Source: Atherinomorus stipes
Taxonomy: Eukaryota > Chordata > Actinopteri > Atheriniformes > Atherinidae
Direction: 5' to 3'
NCBI GenBank assembly: GCA_023101725.1
Contig: JALJCO010010507.1
Span: forward strand, 1 to 64,000
Length of the DNA stretch: 64,000 nt
The notes under the pieces are model-generated. The model saw only the letters and a program-made list of their open reading frames with translations. It searched no databases and was not told the origin of the DNA. A program made the translations under genes and the position numbers. Of the stretch, positions 1 through 10,982 are shown in pieces (position 1 is the first letter of the stretch; each line of letters starts with the position of its first letter).

Positions 1-728
1 TGCAGCTACCTAGCAGCGCATTCCAGAATTTTTTTTATTTTTTTTTTATATGAAGTGCGCACTTGGCAGAAGAGCATAATAAACTAAACTAAACTATGTC
101 AGGTAAACAGGTCTCCCTTGTTAAAGACGCTGCATCTCGACTGGACTTACCTGTGTAAATAAAGTTTTTAAATAAAAATTAAATTTAGCTACTTTTATCA
201 GTAAACTGATAACTTTCATTATTCAAATGCTTTGAATTTTAATATTCAAAGTATATTTCGAAGTAACAGGGCAAACTTCCAAACATGGACATGTTCCACC
301 TTTATGGTTCAAAACGTCACATGCAGCAATAAATTATGGGCAATATGCTTCGGTGAAGTCTGCATAGATGCGGACTTCACTGAAGTATGGATTGAGGGCG
401 CAAAGGGGGCGTGACGGACTTCTGCCCTCGAGCAGCCCTGGAGAATTGGGACACACTACGCACTTCAACCCCTCAACAGGAGCGCGCATTCTAGGGGCAC
501 AAAGGTGGAAGTGTAGGTGTTGGGACAGGGCCATAATCACCACGTGTGTACTGAGCATGCCCCTCCCACAGGCACATCTGATTGGTTTAAACTGAGGAGG
601 TAACAGCTGATTCACTGTTGATTCTGACTGGTGTAACCAAATAGCTGCTGCTCTAGATGGGAGGAGCTATACTCGATACACAGAGAAGTGAAACCAGACC
701 GGGAGAGAAACAGCCGGCTGGATCATAC
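1..728. other. unassigned AT-rich DNA
   Basis: No coding sequence or known repeat was recognised here. The short open frames around 334-615 overlap on both strands and show no family motif. The only notable structure is the near-palindrome at 348-385, annotated separately. Confidence 0.4.
348..385. repeat. 18-bp near-palindrome (hairpin)
   Basis: Arms 348-365 and 368-385 are reverse complements with two mismatches and a 2-base spacer. Each arm contains GAAGTC or GACTTC and pairs as a 38-nt stem. No terminator-like T tract or flanking duplication was seen, so its origin is unknown. It could be the fused termini of a lost element. Confidence 0.7.
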
Positions 729-1505
729 TTAACTCATTGACTGCGAGACCTTTTCGAGCAGAGCGCTCCATATTGCCAGGATTTTCAAGCATTTTCACTG
801 ATTTTGGGAGATCTACAGAATATTGTGTACTATGCCAATACAAACACTGAATGTACCAAAGGAAAGCTTAGACTCTCTTCTTTTAAAAGAAAAAAAACAT
901 TTGTTTCTAGCTTTTTCCATTCTTTAGTAATCTGCAGTAGAACATGGCTTTGTTGTCGCGAAAATGTCTGTTTCTGACCAAAAACCTGAGAAAAATAGCT
1001 TTGAATGCTGAGGTCCGCTTCAAGTGGAAAAGTGTCTTTGATGCCAATATTTTTTTACTGTAGTAACACCTTCATCATCTGAACAGCTGTTTACTTCTAT
1101 GAAACAAATATTACAACACTAAGAAAAGAGTTTTGGAGGCAAAATAATTATTTACTAGCTAAATAAGCCACAACAAGTTTGTTTTACAACATAACATTTG
1201 GCAGAAACAGAGAGCAAAAACGTCTCTCTACTCCTCCCTCCCTCCCTCTACCGCAGCTTAGGTGCACACGCACCCCTCCCCTCCCCCGCGGGAAACAACT
1301 GCGTGCCGTTGACTTACTTTCACTTTCAGCTGGTGCATTTCGCTGCTGTATTTCCACCTATGGATGTGTCTTCGATCGATCGTGTCTGTCTGTCACCGAT
1401 CACTTTTTTCACAAACTTTCCTCCTTCATCCACCTCCTAAACTGCTTCAATTACGACCGGTCGCCATGTTCTCTCCCCCTCAACAGAATCCAGCATACTT
1501 ATTGG

Positions 1506-1594
1506 GCTAACAGCCATTAGCCATAGATATAAACACTAGATGCCGCCTTCGGACCCGTAGCGTACGTCGGCTCGGCCGCCATCTTGGGCAGGGG
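1506..1594 (+). repeat. arm 1 of a dispersed inverted repeat pair
   Basis: This stretch, ending in GCCGCCATCTTGGGCAGG, is the diverged reverse complement of 2722-2809. Conserved blocks are the CATAGATAT, TAGATGC and CGGC-CATCTT segments. It looks like one of two opposed copies of a short fish repeat inside the TTAA-flanked unit. Its class is not recognised. Confidence 0.55.
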
Positions 1595-2431
1595 TTTCTT
1601 ACAAGCAGCTAGGTCCATATCTGTGGTTAGGTGTTGTTCTTTGACTTCATGCAGAAAGATTCAGCCTCATGCAGCTGATTTCGGACCAGAAGACTTGGAC
1701 AGAACTGGACAGTCAACTCGTTTGAAAGGACTGATACCATCTAGTTTTACTTTTCCTGACATTTTTGCAAAGTTTGTATCATGATAATTTCGCACATGAT
1801 CAAAATATTTCAGTGCTCACTCAATGATTATAAAAGAAACTGTTAGAAAGGTTTCCTTTCTGAATTCATCCTCATATAAACATTTAAAACTTAATTAGTG
1901 TCACATCCTTGATGTTAAAATTAATTATTCTAAGAAGAATTTTTTTTTAAACATCACATGGATGAGTTATTCTTAAGTACCTGAAGAATGTAGAATATTA
2001 TTTATTTATGTAGACTTACCAGAAATACAAATCTGATAAAGGCCCTGTGAAAAAAAAAAAAAAAATTACACCTGGTAGCTAAAATCAGCTCACATTTATT
2101 TGAAGCAGTACTGGATGATGAGCATGGAGAGGATGAAAAAATTCTGTTGTTATGGTACATTCAAACTGCTTTTTATGTGTTCAAATTTGTAGTTTTTACT
2201 ACAACAGAAAATGAATGAATAACGGTTTTATGTGTTTGGTTTTGGTGTTATTACTTTTTTTTATTATTATGGCAATTTGTGGGTTTTGTTCTGGTTTATG
2301 ATTTGATATAGCTTATTTCTTTATTCATTATATTTGTGCTCCACTACTATATATATATGGAGAGAGCGAGAGCGAGAGAAAGAGGGAGAGATGGATTTTT
2401 TTTTTTTTATATATATTTAAAAAAAGCTGCC

Positions 2432-2500
2432 TGACCAGCGCTATGTGTGAGACACATGGCAAGTCTGACTTGCCATGTGTCTCACACATGATGCTGGTCA
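2432..2500. repeat. long palindrome, apparently fused terminal repeats
   Basis: The core arms 2443-2465 and 2467-2489 are perfect 23-bp reverse complements around a single T. Pairing continues outward with three mismatches to about 34 bp per arm (GACCAGC against GCTGGTC). The right half (2467-2516) resembles 52862-52914, which is the outer end of a longer inverted-repeat element. The 2.4-kb copy therefore looks like two ends of that element joined with no interior. Confidence 0.7.
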
Positions 2501-2721
2501 CGCTGGTGTACCAGGCTGTAAAATCACTATGTATGCATGTAGGTGTGTCTAAGTATGTGTATATGTAAATGAAATAATCTATGCTTTGTCATAAATGTCA
2601 GATATTTATAGTAATACAAACGGCTTGAAAATCGGTTGAAAATTCATTCAGTTATGGAGTATTTAATCAGGGATAGATCTCTGCCTACATTGATTAATGC
2701 AATGAGGAGACGGGGCTTCCC

Positions 2722-2809
2722 CCTGCCTAAGATGGTGGCCGAGCTGACGCATCGCTCTAATGGTCAGCAGCGTCGGAGGCAGCATCTAATGATATCTATG
2801 GCCGTTAGC
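2722..2809 (-). repeat. arm 2 of a dispersed inverted repeat pair
   Basis: This is the opposed, diverged copy of 1506-1594. The overlapping 60-residue open frame (2636-2818) follows the repeat and shows no protein family motif, so I do not call it a gene. Confidence 0.55.
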
Positions 2810-3072
2810 AACCACTAACACAGGAAGCATCATAGAATCACATCACTTCCTGGTAGTTTTTTTTAAGCTTGTCTGACACCGCCATCTGCTTGATTAGATG
2901 AAAACTACCAAAAAAATGATGATGAGCCCTTGGTTCTCTCTGACAAGCTCCGCCAGAGATAAAAACAGCTCCCCCGATTAAAACCCTTAATTAACGTGGA
3001 AACACGTGATTGGCAGTTAACGTTTGGATTTGAATTAACATGGAAACACGTGAATGGCAGCCAGTGAGTTAA

Positions 3073-3471
3073 AGGTGTCCAGATTTAGCCTTCCGTTAGT
3101 AATCAGGGTGTACTACACACTTTTCGGGGCCGCGTATTCGCGATGCGCGCTCCCGTAGTGCAGCTGAGACGAGCAGCTCACTGCCCAGACAACAACAAAA
3201 ACACAATTTGCGAAACTCTGAACTCACAGGACAATAGTATTCATTCGTTCATTCTACTTGAAGCATTGATGAAATGAAGGAGCTTTACTTCAGAAAATGT
3301 CTTATATAGTGGCTGCCCCGTCTCCGCCATGATACTGGACATTCACTGAAAAGCAACTCAACGTTATATCTACCCAAGGACTCAAAGTGATGCAGAAACT
3401 TTACCAGTGAGTAAATGCACGTATATACTCCTAGAAATAAGGTGTAGGTTGAAAAAAAAGAAACTTATCCT
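3073..3471 (+). mobile_element. TTAA-flanked dispersed repeat R3, copy 1
   Basis: The right end reads TTATCCT then TTAA (3472-3475), and the left side abuts TTAA 3069-3072. The 3235-3471 part recurs at 56980-57208 (same strand) and 46181-46356 (opposite strand), sharing blocks such as GAGGCTGCC-like and CTCAACGT-like segments and a purine-rich tail before the TTAA. No coding potential was seen. The class is probably a TTAA-type MITE, but matching terminal inverted repeats are weak. Confidence 0.5.
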
Positions 3472-3475
3472 TTAA

Positions 3476-4943
3476 TACATGTCAGGCTTGAGATGTAGAA
3501 TTTAGTCAGTCTGTCTGCTATGTTGAAGGCTTCTTGGCTCTGAAAGTAGACCAGGGCCTGTTTTGTGGAACAATGGACTTGATTGTTTACCTTGGGCCAC
3601 ATCCTTTCCACTCAATTATTCTATATTCCAAAAAAAGGACGCTCTAAAGGGGATTTATAGTGCAAAAATAATTTTCTTGGCTCTGGTGAATTAACAGAGT
3701 ACTGCCATGATCAGAGTTGTGTGCAACTCGAAGTTATGTAATTGTCAGTACTACAAAAACTTCCCTCAAAACTTATCTACGTGTATCTGTAACTATAAGT
3801 CAGAATAGACAGCGGATCGATATCATCTGAGTACAGCTTCCTCGGTGGGAATGTACTTGCTGCTTATTACTCTGTTAGCGGAACATCCGCTGCTGTCATG
3901 TGTTGACTCCCTTGAAAACAGTTGAAATCTGTGTGGACAAATTGTGGATCTCCTCATGCTTTAAACACATAGAAGAAGGAGACACAAAGAGCCAGCTCAG
4001 ACTAATTTAGAAAATCCTCATGACAGCATCCATCAAGGTGATTAGAAAGGGAATGGCATTCGTTCAACCCAGAAAAGTCTCACTTAGTCTGGAAGGAAAG
4101 TTTAGTTGTATGTAAGAAAGCCCTGTGTAAGGCGAGAACAGCGTATTATTCATCATTGATAAAGAACTGGATCAACCTCAGGTTTTTTTTTTTCAGCACT
4201 GTAGCAGGCTGACTAGAAGTGCTGTTGAGTAAGGCATTCCCCACAGCGCTCAGCTGTGATGACTTCATGAGTTTCTTCATAAACAAAACAGCCTCTATCA
4301 CAGAGAAATTCATATCCTTCCAAATATTGATGATGTCTCATCTCCAGCAGCTTCAGAGGCATCTGTGAGAAGCTTATTTATATTTGTACCATTTCTGTCC
4401 TGCACAGATCTGAGTTAACCAAATTAATAGCTGCATCCAAACCTTCAGCTTGTCTTTCAGACCACTTCCCAATTGGGCTGTTCCAGGAATTTTTTTCCCT
4501 AAAAGGGCCCATTTTATGCATATTGACTTTTCCAAGTGCTTCTTCTGGGGTCTTTTGGGGTGTTTTAACTTACAAAAAGACTAAAAATGCCCATAAAAAA
4601 ACAACTTCGTAGTTATCAAGAGTCCTTAAGAGTTTTAACTGAAGCATTTTTTAAATTTTTTATCAGCCTGACTTCCACATTTTATTCATACTGTACGTCA
4701 CTGGCTGGTCAGTCCAGTCTGGAACACCGTCCACTTCCATACCTGATTAACTACCGCTGCTCCACTTCCGAGACTGAGACGCTCTCTGGCTTCAGAGAGG
4801 ACTCTCCTACATGTACCTCAAGCCTTTAAAACTGCAGGAATAAAACTTTTACTTGAAAAACCTACTTTCGATCTAGTAGTGTTTAATGATATCCACCTTC
4901 CCGCTTATGTCTAAAATTCTTGAGAAAACAGTTTCAACTCAAC
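3476..4943. other. unassigned DNA
   Basis: Nothing was recognised in this 1.5-kb stretch. The 80-residue frame at 4587-4829 shows no domain or composition typical of a gene. Confidence 0.35.
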
Positions 4944-5164
4944 TACAGTTGTGTGAAAAAGTGCTTGCTCCCTTTCTGATTTCTTATTTTTTGCATGTTT
5001 GTCACACTTAAATGTTTCAGATCATTAAACAAATTTTAATGTGAGTCAAAGGTAACACGAGTAAACAGAAAATGCAGTTTTTGAATGAAGATTTTTATTA
5101 GTAAGGGGGGGGGGGTCCACACCTCCATGGCCCTGTGTGATCTGCTGTGATCCAAAGAAATTCA

Positions 5165-6168
5165 GGAAAAAATGAGAAACTAAGTAATTGAGATCTATCA
5201 GTCTGGAAAAGGTTCAAAAGCCATTTCTAAAGCTTTGGGACTCCAGTGAACCACAGTGAGAACCATTTTCCACAAATGGTGAAAACATGGAACAGTGGTG
5301 AACCTTCCCAGGAGTGGCCGGCCGACCAAAATTACCCCAAGAGCACCGCAACGACTCATCCAAGATGTCACAAAAGACCCCAGAACAACATCCAAGAACT
5401 GCAGGCCTCACTTGCCTCAATTAAGGTCAGTGTTCATGACTCCACCATCAGAAAGAGACTGGGGGGCAAAAATGGCCTGCATGGCAGAGTTCCAAGACCA
5501 AAACCACTGCTGAGCAAAAACAACATAAAGGCTCGTCTCAGTTTAGCCAGAAAGCATCTTGATGATCCCCAAGACTTTTTGGAAAATACTCTGTGGACTG
5601 ATGAGACAAAAGTTGAACTTTTTGGAAGGTGTAGGTCCCATTAGATCTGGCATAAAAGTAACACGGCATTTCAGAAAAGGAATATCATACCAACAGTAAA
5701 ATATGGTGGTGGTAGTGTGATGGTCTGGGGCTTTTTTGCAGCTTCAGGACCTGGAAGACTTGCTGTGGTAAATGGAACCATGAATTCTGCTGTCTACCAA
5801 AAAATCCTGAAGGAGAATGTCCGGCCATCTGTTGGTGACACTCAAACTGAAGCGGACTTGGGTTCTGAAGAAGGACAATGATCCAAAACACACCAGCAAG
5901 TCCACCTCTGAATGGCTAAAGAACAACAAAATGAAGACTTTGGAGTGGCCTAGTCAAAGTCCCCACCTGAATCTGATTGAGATGCTGTGGCATGACCTTA
6001 GAAAAGCCGGTTCATGCTGGAAAATCCTCCAATGTGGCTGAATTACAACAATTCTGCAAAGATGAGTGGAACAAAATTCCCCCACAGCGCTGTAGAAGAC
6101 TCATTGCCAGTTATCACAAATGCTTGATTGCAGTTGTTGCTGCTAAGGGTGGCCCAACCAGTTATTAG
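5165..6168 (+). pseudogene. Tc1-type DD34E transposase, pseudogene
   Basis: Read in three frames, the product shows an N-terminal helix-turn-helix region (IYQSGKGSKAISKALGL), the GRPTK linker, then the catalytic core. The core motifs are WTDETKVELFG (first Asp), [10 protein letters not shown] (second Asp) and LIEMLWHDL (Glu), ending in a CLIAVVAAKGGPTSY-type tail. In-frame stops fall in the helix-turn-helix part and after ELFGRCRSH near 5642. Frame changes occur near 5860 and 6010. The third catalytic region has a Leu where the family usually has Pro before the Glu. It cannot make a full transposase. Confidence 0.85.
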
Positions 6169-6309
6169 GTTTAGGGGGCAATCACTTTTTCACTCAGGGC
6201 CATGTAGGTTTGGATTTTTTTTTCCCCCCTTACTAATAAAAATCTTCATTTAAAAACTGCATTTTCTGTTTACTTGTGTTATCTTTGTCTCACATTTAAA
6301 TTTGTTTAA

Positions 6310-6928
6310 AGGGACACTGTAATCGGGAGCAGCTCCCTCGTACTTTTCATGCTGCATTCGCGTGAAACCAGGCAGACCGACGACAGCCGATGCATGTAAA
6401 GTTATCACCGGCCTCTATGTGAAGACGTGGTCCGTCAGTTACAGTGACATCAGTCCACATCTGATTTGTTGTCATGGCGATGTCGTATTGTTTTCCCTGA
6501 CCCATGTTTTACCGTCTTTCGCTCGGCTTCATTGATTAAAATGACATCTGGTTTGTTACCAACGGCCGTCTGCCCGACTGCACGTGAACCCAGCATCAGT
6601 GAGACGCTAGTCTCTCCCCACTGCAGCGCGGTGACTTTTCAAAGGCATTACCTCGAACTGAGCTGAAAACTCCGGTGTGTCCGGTGAGTTTCTGTGTTTT
6701 CCTACTGTCACGCTTCTCCCGAACGCAAAAACATGGCGATACGACATGGCAGCCCCCACCGAGCCGACCCGCTCGATGTGTAGATGAATGATACGAACGG
6801 CAAAATTAGAACTTAGAGGAGCACTTCAGTTTGTTGATGGGAGTGATTACTGATTAATGAAAAAACACTTTTGAACCAAATAATCAGTTTTTGTGAATAA
6901 AACACAGGAGAACTTACACAATATCCCT
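6310..6928. mobile_element. TTAA MITE (T2/Kolobok-like) inside Tc1 element A
   Basis: The ends are AGGGACACTGT and its inverted match (two mismatches), each next to TTAA (6306-6309 and 6929-6932). With the target included, the ends read TTAAAGGGA, which fits the TTAAAGGRR termini described for T2/Kolobok-type MITEs. No coding sequence was seen. It lies in the right terminal repeat of the Tc1 element. About 17 bp of that repeat, expected from the left copy, is absent at the junction, so the insertion site was altered. Confidence 0.75.
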
Positions 6929-6997
6929 TTAAGTGTGACTGACATGCAAAATAGCAAGAAATCAGGAAGGAGGCAAACACTTTTTCACATAGCTGTA

Positions 6998-8652
6998 TGT
7001 GCCCATCGCAGAAATAAACTGTTTGAAAAGTTTCCGTCAGGATTTAAAGCTCATCATAGCAAAGAGACTGACCTGGTGATGGATATAGATCCTAACGAGC
7101 TTAAACCTCTGTTATATCATCTTGGCATTGTTGCAGAAAGAAGATTCTTGACTCAAACTCTGGCCTCTCTGTGCTTCTCCAGGTTTTCTCCAACTACCCC
7201 TTCTCCCCTAAAAGGTTTAAGTACAAACATAAATTTGTGCCTTATCTAAGTTTATGTCAATATGTTTGTTACATGATGGACGCCATCTTTATCAAAACAT
7301 GAACAAAACTGGCTTTTATCTCATCAGCTGTGATGTTGTCTACATTGAAATCATTATCAAAGAAGGCCTGCACATAAAAATGATTTGTAAAGCCGCCTGT
7401 GGACATGTGAATTGGTGCCTAAATCATTGCTAGAATATGAGTCTGGATATGTTTGCTTGTGTTGATAATTGCTCCAGCTGTTCTGTCAGGGGAGAAAACC
7501 TTACATGACCGCTCACTCTGACTACAGCAAGAAACGCGTGTATTTTTATTTTAGCAGTGCACTGACAAAGAATATACACAGCCTGATAGGACTTAGAGGA
7601 ATGAGGGATTTCTGCATACATTCTGGATACACATGTACACTAAACACCACACTGGTGCCATTCATCATCTGTAAATTATTTATAAGAAATGTTAGTACTC
7701 CTCAAGGTATCATTTACATAAGGGAAAACATCAGCTGTGAAAAATGCAATCTTGGAGGAAGATGCACATCACAGTCCCTACAGGAATAATCAACATAGTT
7801 ATATGAATTATCTACATGGAAGTGAGATAGGCCAATTTCACCAGATCTAGAAAGTAGAATTTGTGAATATAGAATTATTTTCTGAAGTCTGATAACTGCA
7901 GCTAACGTAAAAGAATCATTATTCTAAGTAGAAACATCATAGACAGCCAAAATGTCTACTGTAGACAAAACTTTCAAAGTTAAATAAATGACAAATTATT
8001 ATAATTGAGTCTCAAAAGTGTTTATTTTACTCTATATTTTGGAATGGAACTTTGCCAAAGGTCATAAGCAATAATAACATTTTCAAACTGTTATGGAAAG
8101 AGGGGATTTCGCTAAGGTGTATTTTATATGAGAGGATTTTTTTAAGAACTGAAAGGCAGGATGATACCCACAGTACAACAACTCTTTTCTGACTCTGACT
8201 CTAAAAAACTGACTTTTTTAGCTTCATCTAAAAACTGAATTGCTCCCAGATGGGGAACTTGAGGCTGGAGGTGCTTCCTGTTGCTCAACTAGCTCACATG
8301 CCATGTTGTTACAAGTTGTTAGAAACAGGATGGTAAGCACGCAGCACCAAGTGGAGGCGAAAATTCACCGGTCTGTCATTTAATTATGTCTGTTGGCACA
8401 CAAAAACTGAGTGATACAATAAATAGCAAAATAAACTAATTCTGCACCCAACAATTCGGTACAGGGTCGTGCCGAACCGAGAGTAGTGTACTGATCGGTT
8501 CGACACAGACGCACATGCTGTTACAGCACTACTAACTACAGTATGGAAAATTTTATTTACCTACCTTTAACTATTACCATTTATCTATTCAAATGGGTGT
8601 ATGTTTTTCTGCATATACAGTATGTGTACAAGTATATATATTTGCATGTATA
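6998..8652. other. unassigned DNA
   Basis: No gene or repeat family was recognised. The open frames at 6893-7249 and 7469-7789 start in or just after transposon sequence and show no known motif. Confidence 0.35.
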
Positions 8653-9297
8653 CACACTGGCCACTTTATCAGGTACACCTGTCCAACTGCTCATTAACGC
8701 ATATTTCTAATTAGCTAATCACATGGCAGCAACTCAATGGATTTAGGCATGTAGACATGGTCAAGACGATCTGCTGCAGTTCAAACCGAGCATCAGAATG
8801 GTGAAGAAAGGTCATTTAAGTGACTTTGAACGTGACATGGTTGTTGGTCTGAGTATTTCAGAAACTGCTGATCAACTGGGGTTTTCCTGCACAACTATTT
8901 CTAGGGTTTACAGAGAATGGTCCGAAAAAGAGAAAATATTCAGTGAGCGGCAGTTCTATGGGCGCAAATGCCTCGTTGATGCCAGAGGTCAGAGGGGAAT
9001 GGCCAGAATTCGAGCTGATAGAAAGGCAACAGTAATTCAAATAACCACTCGCTACAACCGAAGTATGTAGAAGAGCATCTCTGAATGCACAACACATCCA
9101 ACCTGGAAGCAGATGGGCTACAGCAGCAGAAGACCACACCGGGTGCCGCTCCTGTCAGCTAAGAACTGGAAACTGAGGCTACAATTCACACAGACTCACC
9201 AACACTGGACAATAGAAGATGGAGAAATGTTGACTTGTCTGATGAGTCTCGATTTCTGCTATGAAATTCGGATGGTAGGCTCAGAATTTGGTGTGAA

Positions 9298-10982
9298 TGT
9301 CACGGGGTGATAGGAGCTGCCTTTATTTTTCACTGTGGTCCAGTATTGCATGTTCTTCTACATTTGGTGTTTTATGCAGATTTTAAGTGTGTTGTGCTTT
9401 TTTAATTGTAAACTTTTTATTGGCCACGGATACATGGACAAAGGTGCGCAGCTCCGCCCTGTTTTCTCCTCCTTCCACTAATTTCCCAGACGGGACAATT
9501 AGGAGCCCTGATTATAAAAGCAGGTGGAATCCATCAGTATGGTTGGATTCCCTGGGCGTGTCAACCTACACTGAGCTCCACAGACTGGGCCGAAGCAGAG
9601 CTGCTGTGAGGAAGACGGGACAAGCCGGAACAGAGTGACAGATTGGCCTGCAATTACGATAAGTAAAGGGACGCAACCAAACCTATCCAGATTTTGTGAG
9701 TGGGCTGCAATAAGAGCCGAGCTGTTCCCAATTACATTTGGTTTATTGACAACGCAACAGGACGTTGGATTGGAGGTGTGAGGAGCAGCTGGTACTTCAG
9801 GCCACTGGATTTGCGGGATCGGCAGTACCAGGAGCAGCGGGCACGTATCCACACCACACAACCTGGAAGGAGCGGCACGGGGATCTGCACCAACCGGCCG
9901 CATCAACTCAGCACAAGCTCGGACCCTCTTCAGTGAGACTGTGGACCGGGGTGGGTGGAGGAACTCTAACGGTGTGTTCAGACCAAGCGCGATTTGGGCG
10001 TCAAAATCGTGCCTGACGCCCAAAGTTGGACGCTTGGTCACTAAAAAGTCAGACGCTTGATTTCCAGCATCTTGACGTCTTGACGTCTTGACGCCCTGAC
10101 GCGCGGCGAGAGATGCCCAGCCAAGCAGCGCTCGCCGCGCCGTGGGAGGAGCCTCTCCTTTCTCTTTTTCCTTTTTGCTCTGTCTGCACCATGGCAGGTG
10201 CAGGAGAGAGAGCAGCTCGGCTTTATATGATAAATAAAGCAGGGAACGTCGTCGTCGGACATCTCTGCTCAGTGTCCGGTCCACAAAATGATTCCAGGTA
10301 TTCTGACTGTGATGATTTTCATCATTTACTCCAGGAGCCACTGGCGAGCGGCACTTTCAGTCGTCTGATCCGGCCCAGTTTAACGTCCCGCTGTCCCGAT
10401 GCGGGGCAGCATTATCAGTCCAGTACATCCCATCAGGACAGCAGATCATTAAACCACTGTTCAGAAACCGGGACCGGACACAGATCACAGTTTATCCTCC
10501 TCTGTGTTCAGATAGAGAGGAGATTTCCCTGGTTTTTCTGTGTTTCCTCTCCTGTCAGAAAAAGTGTGTCTGTGTCATGACTCGCTCTGATTGGTCGACG
10601 CCCCGCGTCAAGACGCCAAAGTTCAGATTTTCCAACTCCGGCGGCTGACGCCCAAACGCTCAAAATTTCAAAACTCGACGCACGAAACGCGCCTCGACGC
10701 GCCCGACGCGCGAAACGCGCCGCAGGTTTTTCGACGCCTCCTCGATGCACGTCGGTCATTGACTTTGCACGTAAACCTGACGCCCTTGTCGCCCAAATCG
10801 CGCTTGGTCTGAACACACCGTAAAAGCCAGGAGTTTTGGGGATTTCAGCCTTCCTGGTTGGATTGTTTTAAGACTTATTTTTTAAGAGGGACAATAAACC
10901 TCCTTTTTATTATACATAAACTGCTCACTGTGTCTGTGTTGGTGTGGCCCGGGGACTTCTCTAACAGTCACAATTTGTGACA
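9298..10982 (+). mobile_element. solo LTR, carrying an inserted MITE
   Basis: The ends are inverted: TGTCAC at 9298 and GTGACA at 10982. A 4-bp direct repeat TGAA flanks it (9294-9297 and 10983-10986), filling a gap in the Tc1 sequence. A TATAAAAG box is at 9513-9520 and AATAAA at 10893-10898, as expected of an LTR promoter and poly(A) signal. Subtracting the MITE leaves an LTR of about 830 bp. No internal retroviral genes remain, so it formed by LTR-LTR recombination. Gypsy versus endogenous retrovirus origin cannot be told from the LTR alone. Confidence 0.75.
9970..10820. mobile_element. PIF/Harbinger-type MITE in the solo LTR
   Basis: The terminal inverted repeats run about 31 bp without mismatch, starting CGGTGTGTTCAGACCAAGCG. 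A 3-bp TAA duplication flanks them (9967-9969, 10821-10823), as is usual for PIF/Harbinger. The interior is rich in GACGC/GCGTC motifs. The 280-residue minus-strand open frame that covers it (9499-10341) spans LTR and MITE sequence and is not a real gene. Confidence 0.8.

Larger units (their letters stand above)
733..3068. mobile_element. putative piggyBac-type non-autonomous element, TTAA-flanked
   Basis: The left end reads TTAA then CTCATTGACTGC (TTAA 729-732). The right end is the inverted match CTCACTGGCTGC next to TTAA (3069-3072), so the termini agree at all but two positions. Near the right end a motif containing TGGAAACACGTGA is repeated directly (about 2992-3018 and 3035-3061), like the subterminal repeats of DNA transposons. 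No transposase was seen. The interior holds an inverted repeat pair and a palindrome of another family, so the unit may be composite. The TTAA duplication fits piggyBac, but Kolobok elements use the same target. Confidence 0.4.
4946..6995 (+). mobile_element. Tc1/mariner-type transposon A, disrupted
   Basis: The left end begins CAGTTGTGTGAAAAAGTG after TA (4944-4945). The right end is its inverted match, closing before TA (6996-6997). The inverted repeats continue for well over 100 bp. A poly-G run at 5106-5115 and a decayed transposase lie inside. The right inverted repeat is interrupted at 6310-6928 by a TTAA MITE. This belongs to a widespread fish Tc1-like group with long inverted repeats. 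It is non-autonomous because the transposase has stops and frameshifts. Confidence 0.85.

Noticed and set aside
6893..7249. 118-residue frame after Tc1 element A
   Set aside because: It begins inside the MITE and Tc1 terminal repeat and then runs into unassigned DNA, with no motif.
9499..10341. 280-residue minus-strand open frame
   Set aside because: It crosses the boundary between the solo LTR and the Harbinger MITE and shows no protein motif, so it arises from non-coding repeat sequence.
10113..10580. 155-residue plus-strand frame in the Harbinger MITE
   Set aside because: No HARBI1-like or Myb-like motif. Probably chance in a GC-rich interior.
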